Shown piece after piece: positions 37,358 to 48,505 of a DNA stretch of 54,530 bases. The stretch's first letter is position 1. Each line of letters starts with the position of its first letter. The position numbers were made by a program, and so were the translations under genes. The notes beneath the pieces are model-generated. The model was not told the DNA's origin. It did no database searches and saw only the letters and a list, made by a program, of their open reading frames with translations. This stretch comes from Chloromonas sp. AAM2 (Eukaryota > Chlorophyta > Chlorophyceae > Chlamydomonadales > Chlamydomonadaceae): contig QAXH01006161.1 of the NCBI GenBank assembly GCA_004335635.1, positions 1,085 through 55,614 of the forward strand. The letters run 5' to 3'.

Positions 37358-40129
37358 TCATGGGCCTAGCACAGTGATTGTGCAGCAGTAGCAGATGCCA
37401 TGGAACCTCAGCCCAGTGGTACCACCATACTGGCCCATGTCACACGCCAAGGCCCGGTCCGACTCACCCTTACTGCTGCTGGTCGTCGCTGGCTGCTGCT
37501 CCGCTACCGGCAGCGCACCGCCTGTCTGCGGCAGGAACGCTGCCGGGCCCACTGCGCGCCCGTGGCCGCCGCTGGTGCTGTTGGCATTGCCGGTGGTCAT
37601 GCCCCCGCCGCCGTCCCACCGCCCCACAACACACTCGTAGTCTAACCCAGACACGTAGCAGTACGAGGGGGCAACGCGAGAGAAGGACAGGTAGTGAATT
37701 GCGTACTTCGTCGCAGCGGCCCACTTGTGTACGACGCGCCACCTGCACCTCGCATGAATTGCATCACATGTGCATCATGCGTGCGTGTGCAGTGATATGA
37801 CCATCCTACGTGCTCACGTGATGTGCCCGACAGGATTGACATCACCATGTCCCTCCTCTACACAGCAAACGTCTCCAGGCCAACAAAGTTCGCGTGCCTG
37901 GATTTGATGGAACATGCAAATACAACAACCCATAGTACATGCTAACATAGTACATAGTAACGTAATAACATAGTACATGCTAACATAGACCAGAGATGTG
38001 ATCCCGCCATAGACAAGTGCCACATAATGCACACGACATATCAATGTGCCTATTCAGGTGGCCGGGTGTCTTGACACTCACTTGCGCGGGTCCAGGAGTG
38101 TGACTGTGCGCTCGGTGCCCGCTGCGCCCAGCAGCCCGCCCTGTGCCCCGCACCAGGCCAGGCTGTGCAGCGGGCAGCCGCCAGCGGCCACAGGCAGGCG
38201 CTGCACCAGGCCCGCGCGCTCGCCCTGACGCACGTCCCACAGAGACACCTGGCAAGGGGAGAGGAATGGCACAAAAGAGGGACGGGCTGGTGTTATGATG
38301 CATGGGCTCGACTGGTGGAATCAATTGTCCTGACCAGGCTGTAAATTGTAGTCCCAGCTGATCCAACAGTTTGTCTCAACAACAAAAGAAGGCAAGTATG
38401 TTTGTAAACTCATACGATCCAAAAAAAAAGATGTTTGCCAGTTCTGGGACAATTTGCATTGGCACCACTGGAACCAGTGTTGTGATGTGGAACATCGACA
38501 ATATACATGTGGGATGTAGCATTATAGTTGGGGATATATGTCCATGTTTGATTCGGAGTTCAGGTGCTGCAGAGCTTGTATGAAAGCATCATATTGCCGA
38601 AGGGATTGAGTGGTCACCGGATTTAGAGTGCGTAAGAATCAATGGTTACAATTTACAGGTAGGTAAACAACTCGTTTACCAACACAAGTGAGGACTTCTC
38701 GGAGGCAAAACACACGAGGAGTCACACACCAACTGCCCCAGAACTGAGAGTCACACAGGAACTGTCCCAGAACTGGCAAACATCTTTTTGTTTCAAAACA
38801 AGCGTTTGTTGCTACAGCCTGTGCAACTATGGATCAAGCAGAGGGCTCAGCACTGGCGTGCCTCTGTCCCCTGGCAAACGTGCAACTTTAAAAGTGCTGC
38901 AAACTGCTGCACAGACGCCACTGGCCACCAACAGATAATCCACATGAGCGTTTGCTGCTGAGCTGGTCATGATGCATTGCCAATAGCCCGTGGATGGATT
39001 GATATCCGATAGCACAGAATCTGTTGCTCATTGAGCGTGGCGTGGGTTGCCATGGATGGGGTAGTTGCAGACAGCAAAACTGTCGCATGATATGTACCAG
39101 CGCCTCTGGTGCTTGCACCCCTCCCATAGCCAGTTGTTGCGCACCTGGTGTTCCTCGGCACACGCCAGCAGCCCGGCAGTGGGCCCGCCCTCCGCGCCTG
39201 ACGGCAGCAGGGCCACTCCGGTGGGCGGCTGAAGTGTGTGCAGAACACGCACGCAGCGCGGCCCCTGGTAGAAGCACAACCGCCGCATGAAGTGCATGGC
39301 CGTGGCCGCAACAACCGTCCCCCCTGTCCCCGCCTGCCCGCCCATACAGATCCCCGCCCACCCCGCTTCATGCACGCCTTCAGATGCATCAAGCGCATAC
39401 GCGTCTGCTGGCCCGCCTTGCTGCCCATTGCTAACAGCTGCTGCACTCCCCTGTTGCTTGTGGTTGGCGGAGTGTTGTTCAGTTGCGTGCTGCTGGTCTT
39501 GGCCTGGAGCGGCCAGGTGGTGTATGATTGCACAGCCTCTGTTGTCCACCGTGCCCAGCCAGCTGCGGCCAGTGTCCGTGCTGTGCAGGCTGATTGATTG
39601 CACCTCATGCGTGAGAGCGGGGCCCGGCATGGGGTGTACTGCAAGGTCCTGCGGGGAGCAGGCAAAAGCACTTCTTCCTGGTGTCCATCAAGGCCAGCCA
39701 CACACATGGTATTTGCTTCTGCTTTTGGTGCCATATGTCGTGTGGCAAGACAGCCATCCTGTCGGCAGTGAGTGGCACAACTGTACCAACACGCGTTGTA
39801 CCTCTAACGACCGGGTCACTATTCTGCATGCAAACCTGGCTAAGGACGAAAAACTGTCAGGCAACCCACAACAGATCAGACACTCCCGGGCAGGCAGTGT
39901 CAGTTGGACAACCCGTCCCTAGCACGTGGCACACCTGTGAGGTCCTAGGCAGCGCCATGCCCTCCTTGCCCATGTCCACAGACGCCACAGGCTCCAGAGC
40001 GGTGCTCACGTGGTACACATGGCTGCCAGACGCCAGGTAGCAGTCCAGGCGCCTGTTGTCTACATCGCCGCTCACCTGCTCGGTGTACATGGTGCAGTTA
40101 CCATTGATGCTCATGTGTACTTGCAACAC
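37358..40129 (-). CDS. WD40-repeat-like beta-propeller protein
   Basis: Five exons: 39935-40129, 39145-39648, 38082-38248, 37871-37897 and 37358-37742, totalling 1278 bases (425 residues) with matching phases. WD40-type strands are seen: LASGSHVYHVS; ARLCFYQGP-type strand before RCVRVLHTLQ; VSLWDVRQG (a WD dipeptide variant); LHSLAWCGAQGGLLGAAGTE followed by RTVTLLDPRKHANFVGLETW; and YAIHYLSFSRVAPSYCYVSG with LDYECVVGRW. The third exon of only 27 bases was chosen because its GTTTGC donor restores the frame into WRVVHKWAAATKY; a longer alternative ending at 37818 also keeps phase and cannot be excluded. A low-complexity insert (Ala/Gln/Gly) lies in exon 2. The start could be 40129 or the Met at 40114. 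Partners are unknown. Intron 2 carries a complete MITE-like element. Confidence 0.75.
38421..38793. mobile_element. MITE-like element with facing terminal inverted repeats
   Basis: The left end (38421-38455) is an A run plus GATGTTTGCCAGTTCTGGGA and CAATTT. The right end (38758-38790) is its reverse complement, AACTGTCCCAGAACTGGCAA plus ACATCTTTTTG, almost without change. The element is about 370 bp, has no coding frame and lies in intron 2 of the WD40-like gene. A second, degenerate copy of the right-end motif (AACTGCCCCAGAACTGAGAG) lies just inside at about 38731, with a repeated GTCACACA string. Target-site duplications are not clear. Confidence 0.75.
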
Positions 40130-41474
40130 TGCTGCATCACGGTGACCTGCTGGTGCTGCTCTTCACGTGCAACATGCAGGGGCTGGGCGCTGAGCATGAC
40201 CTACACGAGCAGAAGTAATACAACGAAGCAATACGGGATTGCCTCAAATGCAAGGGTGCTAGCATGAATGCAAATCAGGCGAGCACAGAGTTGCGGTTGC
40301 TCGATGGTGAGTTCATTGCCAACGTGCGGCATGTATGACAGCATGGAAGGTCATGACAGCCCTGGACCCCACCTGAGCTGCCACTCTGCATCCAAACACA
40401 GCCCCTGGTGACACAGGAGCGGGGAGCAACACAGCATGCTTCTGCAGACGGGTGGGCACAAGCGTTGTGCCGTCCTGCTGGGCTTTTTGTCGTTTTGCGG
40501 GACGGATCGCATGGGTTTGGATGGGCATGGTTGTTTGTTGATCTGACCGGGCGGCAGGGTTCGCATCGTGTCGATTGATATGCTCGGCGCGTTCAGACGT
40601 TTCGCCAGGAGCCATACTGCACCAATTACACGGATCCTGACGGCTGCGTAAGACCTTTGCCGTAACTCTTTTGAGCTGCAAATGTGTGATTTGTCCTCAT
40701 GCAACGAGAGGACAGATTACAGACTATTATAATTATATGTATTATAGGACATCTGTGCCCGGTCCACGAGACATACACAGACTCAGGACGGATAGTCAAG
40801 CCATGTTCTGTGCGGGAACCTGCCTCTGCATGCATGGGGAGGTGACAGCCCATTCATACCAGGAGCGCTCATGCGGTGAGTGGGGTGAGCTCGGTGCAAG
40901 ATGAATCATGTAGATCAAACAAACTCCTTATTTGAATTCAATATGTTGCACCACTACAACCTGCTTATGTACGAGAGTTGCAGTGTTCGGTCTGCCTGCA
41001 TGCTGCGGGAGCGGCTGGTTTGCTGGTGGTTGTTAATGCTGCATGTTGCATGCAGGCGCAAAGTGCATGGAGGACGATGGCGTTTCACCAAGACCTCGCG
41101 AGTATCTCCCATGCCGGCTGCTCCGCATCCTCTGCGGAGACCGGTGGAGGCGTGTCTGTGTCTTGGACGCCACAGAGATGACCTCACCGATGTCACTCAT
41201 AAGAAACCACCCGTTTTGTTTGCGTGGTCACCCAGCTGCGTTCTTCAGGCCACGTTCATCTTAGTGAAGCGTGTTACTTGTTGGCTTCTTGGCATGCAAA
41301 TTGCCCTGGCGCGCCCTACGCATCCACAGCACATTAATCGCTTCTCTGTCCAAACCAGCAAAGCGTCTGACGTCACGGCACTAACACACGGGCTACCAGC
41401 CACATCGCATCATTGTCACATTCTCTGAACACTTGAAACAGTCTGCGGTCCGGCCGCTTGGCCCTTCCAATTGT
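40130..41474. other. Intergenic between WD40-like gene and ketolase
   Basis: The two genes diverge, so both promoters lie here. A minus-strand open frame (40313-40681) could be read as an upstream exon, but it overlaps a dispersed repeat also found at 21.6 kb, so it is not called. Confidence 0.5.
40495..40610. repeat. Dispersed repeat, copy B (partner at 21592-21680)
   Basis: It shares the GGATCGCATGGGT-type and GATTGATATGCTCGGCGC-type strings with the intronic copy at 21.6 kb, with roughly 25-30 extra bases between blocks here. Confidence 0.5.
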
Positions 41475-44400
41475 ATGACACAGTTCACTCGGGCGCTGAA
41501 GGCGGAGTCTCCGGCCGGTCCCGACCCGTCTTGGACCGCGGACCCGCCTGCAAGCGACGAGACGCTGCTCCTATGGCAGAAGCAGGTACATTCCTTTCAT
41601 CGCGAGCTGACTGGCACGGCGTCTGCGCACACGTGTACATGGTTGACTCCACACGTCTGGCGGCCTATTCGCACGCCTCTTCTTATTGCTGCTGCTGCTT
41701 CATATGCCGGAGCCTTCTCATACGCGTGCCACCGTGAATCCATGCAGGGCTACTCAATGCCTACCGAGTCGACCGAAGGGTCACTGCCACAACTAAAGAG
41801 CAAATACAAGCCCAGGACTTCAGACCTGCCCGGCATTGCCGTGGCTCTCACAGGTGCGCCCAACGCACATGCATTAAACCAAGGGCACAAATGCACCTTT
41901 GTGATTTGCTCGGGTACCTGTGTTATTGATTTCAGAGTTCATATTCAGCATGTCATGAGCTTGGGTCGAGAGTACTGTCGCTTCCCAGCAATGCGTCAGC
42001 TTGATGAGCATGTGTAAACAGGCATTTGGATGGGCATTTCCACTACCAGTCGCAGTTCTGCAGTTGTGCAACAGGTTTTTTGTGTTTCTTGTGACGTGCG
42101 TGCTGCTGTTTCAGTGATTGGCCTGTGGGCGCTGGTCTTCTGGTATGCATTATTCCAAGTAAGTAGTGCAAATCGGTGCAGTATGTTTCCAGTTGTAGTA
42201 CCATTGTCAGGGGCATCTCCATGATCTCGATTTTGGCATGGCAAGACACAACTGTCCTTGTGGAGATATCATTCCGAGTGGTATTAAGCCTACTTTATGT
42301 TGGCTTTAATGATCGTCTGCAGTGCGTCAGCTCGTGTAATAGAGATGCATGCTGTTGACTACTAGGCAACAGTCGCACTAAGGGGCGGAGTGGCGTTGCT
42401 TGCTTTCGTGCCTTCTTGTATTGGCCAGGCATCCGATGCAGGAGTCCTGCGCACAAAGCATGCTGGTTGCTTGCAATACATGGTCATGTCGCCGGGTCCT
42501 CATGGACTTACTGAAGCTCATTCGGTGTTTTCTCAATTTAGAGCAACTGTTTGGTGCATGACGGCTTGCAACAGTGTTTAGAGCAATATTCAATGCGTCA
42601 GTCAGTGTGCCATTTCTGACCGTCTGGTGCCATGACAGGTGCGGTTGCCACAGCTGGTCAGCACAGGCGACCCCGCGCCCAGCGGCAAGAGGCAGACGAG
42701 CAGCCTGGTTCATATCGCGGCAGTGTTCATCCTGCTGGAGTTTCTGTACACAGGTAAGCCTGCTACAGCACCTGTCCTCGGTGTTCACATCACTGGGCAG
42801 GGCAAGGGCAGGGCTGTGTGAGCACTCGGCTGGCTTACAGCGCATCACCTGGGTATGAATGTTCACTGTTGTGACTGGTGTTAACATCCTCCGTGACATA
42901 TGGAGTGTGATGCTGGTGTGAGCACTGGTGCAGGTTACATGCACACGGTGAGCACTGGGCAGCGGGCAAGCGGGAGATTAATGTGATGTGTGGGTAGCAC
43001 ATGCATGCTTGCAGCTACCTTGAGATACCGCATGTGGCAGTGTGACCGGCTGTGTCTACCAATGTACAGGTGTGCACGGGTGTGACAGGCACAGCTATCC
43101 TCCTCAGTATTACATTCATTGGGTGTGCGGCTGATGCGGGCATCGGTGACATGCATAAAGGATGTATATTGGCGACTGGGTAGGCAAGCGGTTGTGACCT
43201 GTTTGCGTGCATGCAGGTCTCTTTATCACTACGCATGATGCCATGCACGGCACAATCGCCATGCGCCACCGCAAGCTGAATGACTTCCTTGGCCAATTGG
43301 CCATCTCACTCTACGCATGGTAAGGCCCTATCATGAGCACAAAACATGCAAGCCCTGGGTCCAGAGGCGTAAGGAGAATGCCACTGGTTTAGCCGAGAAG
43401 GTCTCTGTCTCATGGGGTGCCAGGGGAGGCGCATGTATGCGGCGGTTTGCTAGGCTCAGTCTGTGCATCATGCTGCTTGCATGGGCGGTTTGCTACATGC
43501 CCCTGCTTGCAGTTGCAACAAACCTGGTTTTCTGGCGGTAGTTGGCGAGCTTGGCAGTCATCGTAATATGGCATGGTAGGCTCAGCTGCTGGTTGTAACA
43601 CCAAACCAACGAAGCCCTTGTTTACAAATCTGGTCACACGTTCCATTTCTTGCAGGTTTGATTACAACATGCTGCATCGGAAGGTGAGAGGTTGCTGCTG
43701 CACACCACACATGAGTTTGCGTGCACATGCGTGTGGGAGATGATTTCATGCCCTTTGATAAGGACAACCAGAACCTAGTTTACCTCTCGAATCTTGACCA
43801 GTGCAGGGACACAGGTTGAAGCACCTGGCAAATGCATACATGAATGGGACACAGCCTTGCTTGCTGGCAGTCCTCAACATGTGTACGTGGCCTTCCTGCC
43901 TGCTGACTTTGCCATTGCTATCCATCATGTAAATATGTGGCGTGACGAGCTGCTGCTTTGTATTGGTGTGGTTGTTGTTGCAGCACTGGGAGCACCACAA
44001 CCATACCGGTGTGGTTGGGCAGGATCCTGACTTCCACACGGGAAACCCTGCACTGCTGCCCTGGTTTGTCCGGTGAGTTGGGTGCATGGGTCAGGTCACG
44101 TGTGGGGGGAGAGAGAAGCATCAGGGGCCAGACCAGAAGAATCTGGACGGACGCTACAGAGCCATGCATCACACAAGGCTGCATCCATACAGTGCAGCCA
44201 TGTGAACGAGCTCACACTAGTCTTGATGAATGGGGCGGCGGTCAGAGTCAACGATGAACATGGAGGCCGACATGTAGTCTGAAGCTTCAGACTGTTGATG
44301 ACTAGACTGCATTACATGCGATACATCCGCTCAAGTTCGACGCCCACTTTGGTCAGGTTTGGTTTTTTCCCATTGTGAGCCAAACACTGCCGTTGGCCGC

Positions 44401-45973
44401 GAACTGTAATGTGCTTGATAACAATGTATGCTGCTCTATTCACTGATGCTGCATGCGTCTTCTTGGCCGTGCATGCAGGTTCATGCTCAATTACATGAGC
44501 CTATGGCAGGTGAGCGGTCATGGGTCAGGCAACAGGCCCACGTGACAGCTGATGCACTGAGGCATACACAAAGCTGAGCGTTTGGAGCGACCAGTGTCAC
44601 CATGCTGTTTACAGTTTACAGCCCAACCCGGATCAGACGTCCAGATATCACGCACATGTCCACAGACCTTACACCGGCTCCGTTGTGTGCGCAGCCGTGC
44701 ACATGTCCTTTTCAAGGGAAAGGTTGTGCATTCAAAACGGAAGGTGTGCATTTGAACTGCAACAAACATTGCTCAATGGCATGGCAGGCCCACTGCAAGG
44801 CGGAACGAGCACAGGGAAAGAGCACCGTCTAACGGCACTGCACTGAAATCTACAACCAATAGAGGTCTCTGGAAGTCATTCACGACTTTGCCATTTTGAC
44901 TCTTGCTTTAGTTTACTAAGATCGCCTGGTGGGCCCTGGCGCTGACGGCTGCTGGCTGTCCCCTTGAGAACATGCTGCTGTTCATGACTGCCGCTCCCAT
45001 CACCTCAGCCTTCAGACTGTTCTATTATGGTGGGCGGGACTGGTGCAGCATAACAAGCTAGGCTGGCCAGGAACAAGAAGGAGCGGGGCGCAGCCATCGC
45101 CAGCCACTGTCGTCTCTCTGCATGAGGTGGCCTCAGTAACTGGGAGTATATTGGCATGCACTTCAAAGGGACAAGCTGATGACCGATCTGGACAACAATT
45201 TGCGTTCGTCATGCCTTCGTGGCATGCTGATGGCCAGCACTCATCAACTGCTGCGTTCGTTATGGCTAAGTGCCGCACTGATGAGCAGGATTGGATCAAC
45301 AATTCTGTTTGCGTTGTGGCTCAGCCCTGGCTTGTGTTTGCCTGCCACACAGGCACATACGTGCCACACCACCCCGAGCCCGGGCCCCAGGCCGCCAGTC
45401 AAGAGATGTCCTGGCCCCTGTCCCGCACCTCCCACGCACCCCGGCTGGTCAGCTTCCTGGCGTGCTACCACTTTGACATGCACTGGGAGGTGAGCGGCAA
45501 CTCGAGAACAATGAGGTGGTGGCGGAGCAATTGCCAGATATTCAAGTGGATAAGTGGGTTGTTGTGCTGCGCGGCCCAGATGATGTCCATGGCTGCATGA
45601 TGTGGTGCCATGGCTGACATTCAGAATGAGGGGTGAGGATGACACGTGATGCTATAGGCCAGAAGGCGCACACACTGCCTCGCATGGCCATGTGAGCACT
45701 GTGCCAGAGTCAGCGTCTTGTTTGCCCATCCTGCCGCAGCCAGCTTCATGTTTGCACCCATCTGTGTCCGGCAACACAAATGCACTCAAACCCCTGGCCA
45801 TACTGTTTGTCGTTATGCTGTGTCTGCATGCTTCTAGTGTTTTGTGCGCTGTCAGCCTGTGTCAAAGTGTTGTGCTGCCCTGTGCCTCTGCTCTGCAGCA
45901 CCACCGCTGGCCCTACGCCGCATGGTGGGACCTGCCCAACTGCCGCAAGCTGTCCGGCAGGGGACCGGTGTAG
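41475..45973 (+). CDS. BKT: Beta-carotene ketolase (BKT/CrtW type)
   Basis: Eleven exons: 41475-41585, 41748-41853, 42115-42158, 42639-42753, 43217-43319, 43656-43683, 43984-44072, 44479-44509, 44912-45029, 45353-45489 and 45899-45973, giving 318 residues with every phase matching; Haematococcus BKT is about 320. It adds 4-keto groups to beta-ionone rings, making echinenone, canthaxanthin and, with a hydroxylase, astaxanthin. It is a membrane di-iron enzyme, and three histidine clusters are seen: HDAMH (132-136), HRKHWEHHNH (167-176) and HFDMHWEHH (288-296). Family blocks include FLYTGLFITTHDAMHGTIAM, AWFDYNMLHRKHWEHHNHTG, DPDFHTGNP, SAFRLFYYGTYVPHHPEPGP and RWPYAAWWDLPNCRKLSGRG. Hydrophobic helices flank the first cluster. 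The N-terminal 40 residues are poorly conserved, as in relatives. All catalytic histidines are intact, so the gene looks functional. Confidence 0.98.
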
Positions 45974-47136
45974 CAGTCTCCTGTATTGCTGGCTACTGGT
46001 GGGACTTCCAGTCTCCATGCAAGCATGCATGTTGTGTAGAATACATGCATTGCCTGAGGCTATATCTTCCTTATTACAAATGTTGCGTACCAGTCAGTTG
46101 AGGTTTTCGTGCAAGAAAGCCTGTGACTGGAGCTTGAGACATGCCAGTCGCATTGATTGCCTGTGCAGAGTGCTTTGGCAAAGTCAGACTGCCGTAGAGA
46201 GTCCCTCCTGTCACGTGAGCTTTGTGTACAATGGAACTTGATCTGATTATGCTGACGCCTGTCACATTTGAGGGCTCAATAGATTCACAAGCGGGGCAGC
46301 CTGGTTTCAGTAGTGTGATGTGAGGCAGCACTGCAGACAGGGCGCAAGATTTGATGTTACATGTTACCAGGTGCCCCAATTGTGTTCTGATTAGTACAAT
46401 CTGTGCGTAAACGCATGCTTTGGTAACAATAACCCTGTCGGCTACAATTGTGACTGCGCCAACTTCCAACTCAAACCACATGCCTGCTGTGTGTGCATGA
46501 TGACCGATGCATCACGTGGAGCACATGCATGCTGTGCGTTTAAGAAACCGAAGCTGTCTGCTGTGGAGTCTTACATCCAGGCCCAGGTCGCTGACTGGGC
46601 GTTAGTCGGGCAGCACAACAAGGCCAGGCAGCGACTCCCTGCGGGTCTCTTGTCATCCCTCTGTATTCCTTCTTGCAATCAATGCCGCTTAATCTATGCT
46701 GTGATAGTCGTTGAAGCTTTGCAATGATTTTCATGAGAGCAAATCCAGATTCCGGGTCTGAATTCGAGTCTGCTACACAGGCACAGCCACAGCAGCAACG
46801 ATTGCACACCACCAAGACTCTCGCACACCACTCTACAGCGTCCCATCACCAGCTGGATCAGGTGGGTCTGTTGACAAGAATGGGCTGATGCGCTGGTCGT
46901 TCCGGGAGTGGACTTGAATGGCTGGAATGGAGCGTGGCTGGATTGGAAGACATTTCAATTGTGACATGTTGAGTGTAACCAACAAACAATGAGTTAAGTC
47001 AATGAGGACGGTTGTGAGGCCTTTATGTGCAGTGTGACCTATTGGTCATTGAATTCAGGTCAGTCTGAGTATGAGACCGATCCAGGATCTGAGTCTGATA
47101 CGGAGTTAGAGTCACAGCAGCAACCTCCAAGAGGCT

Positions 47137-47170
47137 AAAAAAAAGAAGTTTGCCAGTTCTGGGACAGTTC
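47137..47170 (+). repeat. Copy of the MITE terminal motif
   Basis: An A run is followed by GAAGTTTGCCAGTTCTGGGA and CAGTTC, one base off the core motif. No facing partner is visible nearby. Confidence 0.7.
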
Positions 47171-48457
47171 TTGTTTTTGGACACCTTGGGCCAATGATCT
47201 CCTCATCAGCTACCAGTTGCTGTGCAGGACTCCCAGTAACGGTGCATGGCGCCCACTTTTGAATTCAATCCCTCTTGCCTGTCAGAAAGAAAGAAAGGGG
47301 ACGCCGGTCGGCGTAAGTAAGGAGGCCAGGTGGTTAAGCCCACCCCCCATGCAACATCATGTTTGCTGATTGAAGTTCGTTCACCCTACCCCCTTTCCCT
47401 TCTCTCTTGCCATCTCTACACCGCTCGACCCATCTCTATACCGCCCGACCTGCGCACATAGCCACTATAACCCTAACCCACTACCCACGATTTTGTTGAA
47501 CTTTTCTTTGTTGATTTCGTTGATTTATGGTATTTTGTTGGCCATCGACTGTAACCAAAATGTCATGAGCCCCTGCTATACATGGGATGCCCTGGTACCA
47601 CTCCTCTCTTGCTCCAATTGCCTCCTTGTCACCATAATCAAGTGCGCGAACACCGCTGCATTGCGCACTAACATGCCTGTGAGGGTTTTCTTTTTCGTTG
47701 CGACTTTTGTCATTCTGCTGGTGTTGGAGCCAATATACGGACACTCACGTAATGACAGCCTGTGGCAGTGACCCACCAGCACTGTCTTTTGATGGCATTT
47801 AAGCAGACGCTCGGTTGGCAGTTTTTGTTGAGATGCACGAGTAACCTGTCCCAAGCATTAGGGGACCTCTCCAAGAAACCAAGTGTAAAGACGTGTCGAA
47901 TTGGAAAGGTGCGCTTCTGACCCCAAGCTATCGTCAAATGCATGTTAGCAGCCCGGGAAAAGCCAACACAGCCGAGACGTGGCACAAAATACTCCGCAGC
48001 GACTATGGGCAAGCAATTGTCTTCACATGTCAACCAAACCCCGTCTCATTCAGACGATCACTCAAATATCAACAGGGTGCGAGCTGAGACGGGCGACAGC
48101 AAGAATCGATTTGGTCTATTACTGTACCTTTTCTGGGCTGCGATGGAAGCGGTAGAAAAGCCTTGGGCAGGGCGGTCTCTGCACCTGGGCACCCTGGTTC
48201 CAAGTAGTCGGAAAAGGCGCAGACACAGACGGGTCGTCCGGCGAGGGACCGGACGGAAGCGCTTGCCGAAGATTGATAAGCGCCAGGCAGCACTGCCACT
48301 ACCGAAACCGCTGTCTGGCCCAGCATGTAGGCCCTGCCGCGCACCTCGCCGAACAGCGCTTCCGGTGGCGTTCGAGGGCTTAAACTTCAGGCACTCGCTT
48401 CATGTGCGTCGCAGTCGAACGGAAAACAAAGTTTTCAGTCACGTACGCGGCAAAGCA

Positions 48458-48505
48458 TGTCAACGCATACGTCGCGTTCAACGCGTACGTCGCGTTCAAC
48501 GCTAC
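48458..48505. repeat. Short tandem repeat, about 20-bp unit
   Basis: The unit GTTCAACGCGTACGTCGC and close variants occur two to three times in a row, giving an RVQR-type repeat if translated. It is rich in the palindrome-like string ACGCGTACGT. Confidence 0.7.

Noticed and set aside
40313..40681. Minus-strand open frame as an upstream exon of the WD40-like gene
   Set aside because: Its start lies in a dispersed repeat shared with 21.6 kb, and the WD40-like gene already has an in-frame start at 40129.
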